Made by a program: the position numbers and the translations under genes
From: Lachnospiraceae bacterium
Lineage (GTDB): Bacteria > Bacillota > Clostridia > Lachnospirales > Lachnospiraceae
Direction: 5' to 3'
Length of the DNA stretch: 33,392 nucleotides
NCBI GenBank assembly: GCA_030537145.1
Contig: JAUNON010000028.1
Coordinates: 1-33,392, forward strand
Shown here: in pieces, positions 30,668-33,392 of the stretch
How positions within the stretch are numbered: position 1 is the stretch's first letter
How the letters are laid out: every line of letters begins with the position of its first letter
The notes under the pieces: model-generated
Database searches by the model: none
Told to the model about the DNA's origin: nothing
What the model saw: only the letters and a program-made list of their open reading frames with translations

Positions 30668-32160
30668 TTTTCCCTTGCGTCCTTTCTCTGCCCCGTCATC
30701 ACTTCCGCCAGCTCTGCCGCCAGAATTGGCAGCTCCTCCTCAAATACGGCACGCATATCCAGCCACAGCTTATCTCTGGCAATGCGCCCGATCACCGGCG
30801 TTTCCAAAAACCGCAGTCTCTCCTGAAGCTGCTCCGCCCCCGGCATCCCGGCCGCTGTCCCGGAAATCACCATGGCTGCGCTGGGCAGCTCCTGTCCCGG
30901 CAGGGATCCGCCGCCTGCCTGGGAGCAGCAGTCCAGAATTTCCAGCCTCCAACCCTCCAGTTCCGCCTTCTCAGCCTGCGCCAGCAGCATATCCCGCAGC
31001 CGGACAGCCCGGTCCCGAAGCTGAGGCTGTTTCTGTTTCAGCATCCGCAGCACCGGAATCCGCTCCCAAACCGCATCCGGTGCCTTTTCATACTCCTGCA
31101 GCGTCATTTCCAGGGCTGCCGCCGTAAATTTATCGATCCGGACGGCCCGCATCAGGGGATGCGTCTTAATACGGCCGATCAGCTCCTTCTTCCCTGCAAT
31201 GATGCCCGCCTGGGGGCCGCCCAGCAGCTTATCTCCGCTGAAGCACACCACATCCGCTCCGCTGCGGACCGCCTCCTGTACGGTCGGCTCATGCTCCAGC
31301 CCAAACGTCTCCAGGTTTACCAGCACTCCGCTGCCCAGATCCTCTATCACCGGTACACCCAATCCGGTCAGCTCCGTTACCGGTACGGACTCTGTGAAGC
31401 CCTGAATCCGGTAATTGCTGGTATGCACCTTTAAAATCGCTCCCGTATGCTCATTTACTGCCCGGGCATAATCCTCCCGGTGAGTCTTATTGGTAGTGCC
31501 TACCTCCCGCAGGACGGCGCCGCCCTGCTCGATTACCTCCGGAATCCGGAATTTGCCGCCGATCTCTATCAGCTCTCCCCGGGATACGATTACTTCCTTC
31601 CCGGCAGAAAGCGCACTCAAGGTCAGTAAGACCGCCGCCGCATTATTATTCACCGCCACTGCCGCTTCTGCTCCTGTCAGCCTTATCAGCAGCTCTTCAA
31701 AATGACTGTAGCGCTCTCCCCGCTTTCCCCGGCACAGATCATATTCCAGATTGGAATACCCCTGCAGCTTCTCTTCCAGGCGGAAAACCTGCTCCTGCGC
31801 CAAGGGCGCCCGGCCCAGGTTCGTATGAAGCACGGTTCCCGTTGCATTGATCACATGATGGAAGCGGCAGCTTTGCTTTCTCACCAGGATCCTCTTTACG
31901 GACTCCTCCATAGTCTCTATCTCCCGGATAAACTGCTCCCTCTCCGGCTGTTCTGCCTCAGCGGCCGCTCCGTTCTCCAACTGTTCTGCCCGAGCGACCG
32001 TTCCTTTCTCCAACTGTTCTGCCTGCCGGCGCAGACCGGCAAGCGCCTCCCGCAGCGCTTCTGTCACGGAGTTTCTCCCGTACTCCCCGATCAGCGCCTG
32101 CATGGCCTTTTTTTGCAAAAAAATATCCACTTTGGGAATCATCCGGTAAAGCTCCTGCAT
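30664..32160 (-). CDS. selA: SelA: L-seryl-tRNA(Sec) selenium transferase
   Basis: 498 aa from ATG 32160 (AAAGGAG 5 nt upstream); the frame extends to 32211 without an RBS. PLP-dependent: the Lys311 in CFSGDKLLGGPQAG binds the cofactor, and the core shows VINATGTVLHTNLGRAPL and the VNNNAAAVLL block. It converts Ser-tRNA(Sec) to Sec-tRNA with selenophosphate. The N-terminal region holds three 11-residue repeats (47-79: AEQLEKGTVAR, AEQLENGAAAE, AEQPEREQFIR), which make it longer than most SelA (about 460-470 aa). It follows selD by 70 nt and overlaps selB by 4 nt. Confidence 0.95.
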   Translation of the reverse strand: MQELYRMIPKVDIFLQKKAMQALIGEYGRNSVTEALREALAGLRRQAEQLEKGTVARAEQLENGAAAEAEQPEREQFIREIETMEESVKRILVRKQSCRFHHVINATGTVLHTNLGRAPLAQEQVFRLEEKLQGYSNLEYDLCRGKRGERYSHFEELLIRLTGAEAAVAVNNNAAAVLLTLSALSAGKEVIVSRGELIEIGGKFRIPEVIEQGGAVLREVGTTNKTHREDYARAVNEHTGAILKVHTSNYRIQGFTESVPVTELTGLGVPVIEDLGSGVLVNLETFGLEHEPTVQEAVRSGADVVCFSGDKLLGGPQAGIIAGKKELIGRIKTHPLMRAVRIDKFTAAALEMTLQEYEKAPDAVWERIPVLRMLKQKQPQLRDRAVRLRDMLLAQAEKAELEGWRLEILDCCSQAGGGSLPGQELPSAAMVISGTAAGMPGAEQLQERLRFLETPVIGRIARDKLWLDMRAVFEEELPILAAELAEVMTGQRKDAREK

Positions 32161-32230
32161 TTCTCTCCTTTCCGGCCTGGTTTCCAAAGTGGAATTTCCT
32201 GCACAATCCATGTGCAGACATGCGAAATCA

Positions 32231-33307
32231 CTACATTTTCTTTTTTCTGCGGAATATCATCCCCACAGCCTGCTTCGGAAGGACCCGGCCAATCACCGCA
32301 AATGATGTATCCAGCCCGGCTTCCTGCAGCGCCTTCACCGCCGCATCCAGCTCCTCCGCAGCAATGCTGACCAGCAATCCGCCGGAGGTCTGGGGATCCA
32401 TCATAATGTCCAGCTCGTAGTCCTCTGCTTCCTTTGCGTCTATTTCCTTCATCGTATATTCCTGGTTTCGGTATGCCCCCGCCGGCACCAGCCCCATCTG
32501 AGCCAACCCGGCCGCTCCGGCAATCACCGGCACCTGTTCCAGCACAATTTCCAGCGTCACGCCGCTTCCCCTGGCCATCTCAAGCCCATGTCCGGCCAGT
32601 CCGAACCCGGTCACATCCGTACAGGCATGGACCGAAAAAGCCTCCAGCGCCCGCTTGGCCTTTTGATTCAGACTCTTCATAGAAGTGACTGCTTCCTTTA
32701 CGGAAGCCTCTTCCGCCATTCCGGCCTTGATTGCGGTGGTCACAATCCCTACGCCCAGAGGCTTGGTCAGGATCAGTACATCTCCCGGCCTGGCGCCGGC
32801 ATTGGTCCATAAACGATCCGGATGCACAAAACCGGTCACGCTCAGACCGTATTTCGGTTCCTCGTCCTGAACCGTATGACCGCCCGCAAGCACAGCGCCT
32901 GCCTCCTGTACCTTGGAAGCCCCGCCGGCCAAAATCTCACCCAGCACGGAAGGATCCAGACAGCCCGGAAATCCCGCAATATTCAGCGCCACTGCCGGCT
33001 CTCCGCCCATGGCATAGACATCGCTGAGCGAATTTGCCGCTGCGATCTGTCCGAAGGTATAAGGATCATCCACCACAGGCGTAAAAAAATCCAGAGTCTG
33101 TATCATGGCCCTATCATCACTGATACGATAGACTGCAGCATCATCGGAAGTTTCGATTCCTACGATTAAATTTTCATTTTCAAATTTCGGCAGCTTACCC
33201 AGAACCTGGGCAAGGGTCCTCGGACCTAACTTCGCCGCTCACCCCGCAGTCTTTGTCAACTGCGTCAGACGGATAGCCTCCGCCTCCATGCGCTTTGCTC
33301 TTTCCAT
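32231..33307 (-). CDS. selD: SelD: selenide, water dikinase, itself a selenoprotein
   Basis: 358 aa if the TGA at 33239-33241 is read as Sec23. Start ATG 33307 has GGAGG 8 nt upstream. Codons before and after the TGA match Sel[15 protein letters not shown], with Sec23 at the catalytic Cys position and Lys26 three residues on (Cys17/Lys20 in E. coli). [46 protein letters not shown] and [14 protein letters not shown] blocks follow. It makes selenophosphate from selenide and ATP. Without the recoding the gene would appear to start at 33106 and lack its active site. It is the first gene of the sel run visible here. Confidence 0.95.
33194..33214 (-). promoter_or_regulatory. SECIS-like hairpin of selD
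   Basis: On the minus strand, CTTGCCCAG pairs with CTGGGTAAG (one G-U) around GTT, starting 24 nt after the UGA. A short GGTCC/GGACC pairing lies nearer to the UGA. Which one SelB uses is not clear. Confidence 0.5.
33239..33241 (-). other. UGA recoded as selenocysteine in selD (Sec23)
   Basis: Codon 23 on the minus strand counted from ATG 33307. It falls exactly at the catalytic Cys/Sec of SelD, with reading frame open on both sides and Lys at +3. Confidence 0.93.
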
Positions 33308-33392
33308 GGTACAGACCTCCTTTCTATTCTTTATTTCTTTAGCCATGAGCAAAACTCCGCCTATTCAGTATTTATGCGGGTTTGCGAGGCAT

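Noticed and set aside
33308..33392. Promoter or repeat upstream of selD at the right edge
   Set aside because: No clear -35/-10 pair is visible and the sequence is cut by the window, so nothing can be supported beyond the RBS.

Overview
The window looks like a chromosomal segment from a moderately GC-rich anaerobic Clostridia (Lachnospiraceae-like) bacterium. This rests on gene content (D-proline reductase of Stickland fermentation, a full selenocysteine machinery, Gram-positive lipoprotein and cell-wall-binding proteins) and on strong Clostridia-type ribosome binding sites. The species cannot be named from the sequence alone.

Layout. (i) 1-6.05 kb, minus strand: a CobW-type metallochaperone GTPase cut by the left edge, a polar amino acid ABC transporter (binding protein, permease, ATPase), an MscS channel, and a secreted SGNH-hydrolase-like protein with cell-wall-binding repeats. 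(ii) 6.4-8.0 kb, plus strand: a PII-like protein coupled to a CPA2 cation/proton antiporter. (iii) 8.4-10.1 kb, minus: an orphan D12 adenine methyltransferase and a GreA-type factor. (iv) 10.3-16.6 kb, minus: two EamA transporters behind a proline racemase (PrdF) carrying a C-terminal TetR-type DNA-binding domain, then a second amino acid ABC transporter. (v) 17.1-23.4 kb, plus: selC (tRNA-Sec, anticodon UCA) and a D-proline reductase operon, prdC-prdA-small protein-prdB-prdD-prdE, in which prdB is read through an in-frame UGA (Sec151). (vi) 23.4-33.3 kb, minus: selD (itself read through UGA, Sec23), selA, selB, a LysR regulator, a cysteine desulfurase-like enzyme, a YedE transporter, a YedF/TusA protein, a DUF3343 protein and a PfkB-family kinase.

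How it works together (partly inference): the right half is a nearly self-contained selenium and D-proline module. YedE, YedF, DUF3343 and the desulfurase plausibly deliver selenium; SelD makes selenophosphate; SelA charges the selC tRNA; SelB decodes UGA in prdB and in selD itself. PrdF converts L- to D-proline for the pyruvoyl/Sec reductase PrdA/PrdB, with PrdC as electron donor. The most unusual item is the PrdF-TetR fusion, which could let the racemase act as a proline-responsive regulator.

Repeats. At least three small intergenic families occur. One consists of short palindromic elements with GTAACAGTTCAGCC ends; three copies of 31, 57 and 143 bp are each flanked by 8-bp direct repeats, which looks like an IS66-type MITE family. 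A second is a set of GC(T/C)GC(T/C)GCAAA hairpins, found among other places between binding-protein and permease genes in both ABC operons. A third is a 73-bp direct repeat with a related inverted copy 3.6 kb away.
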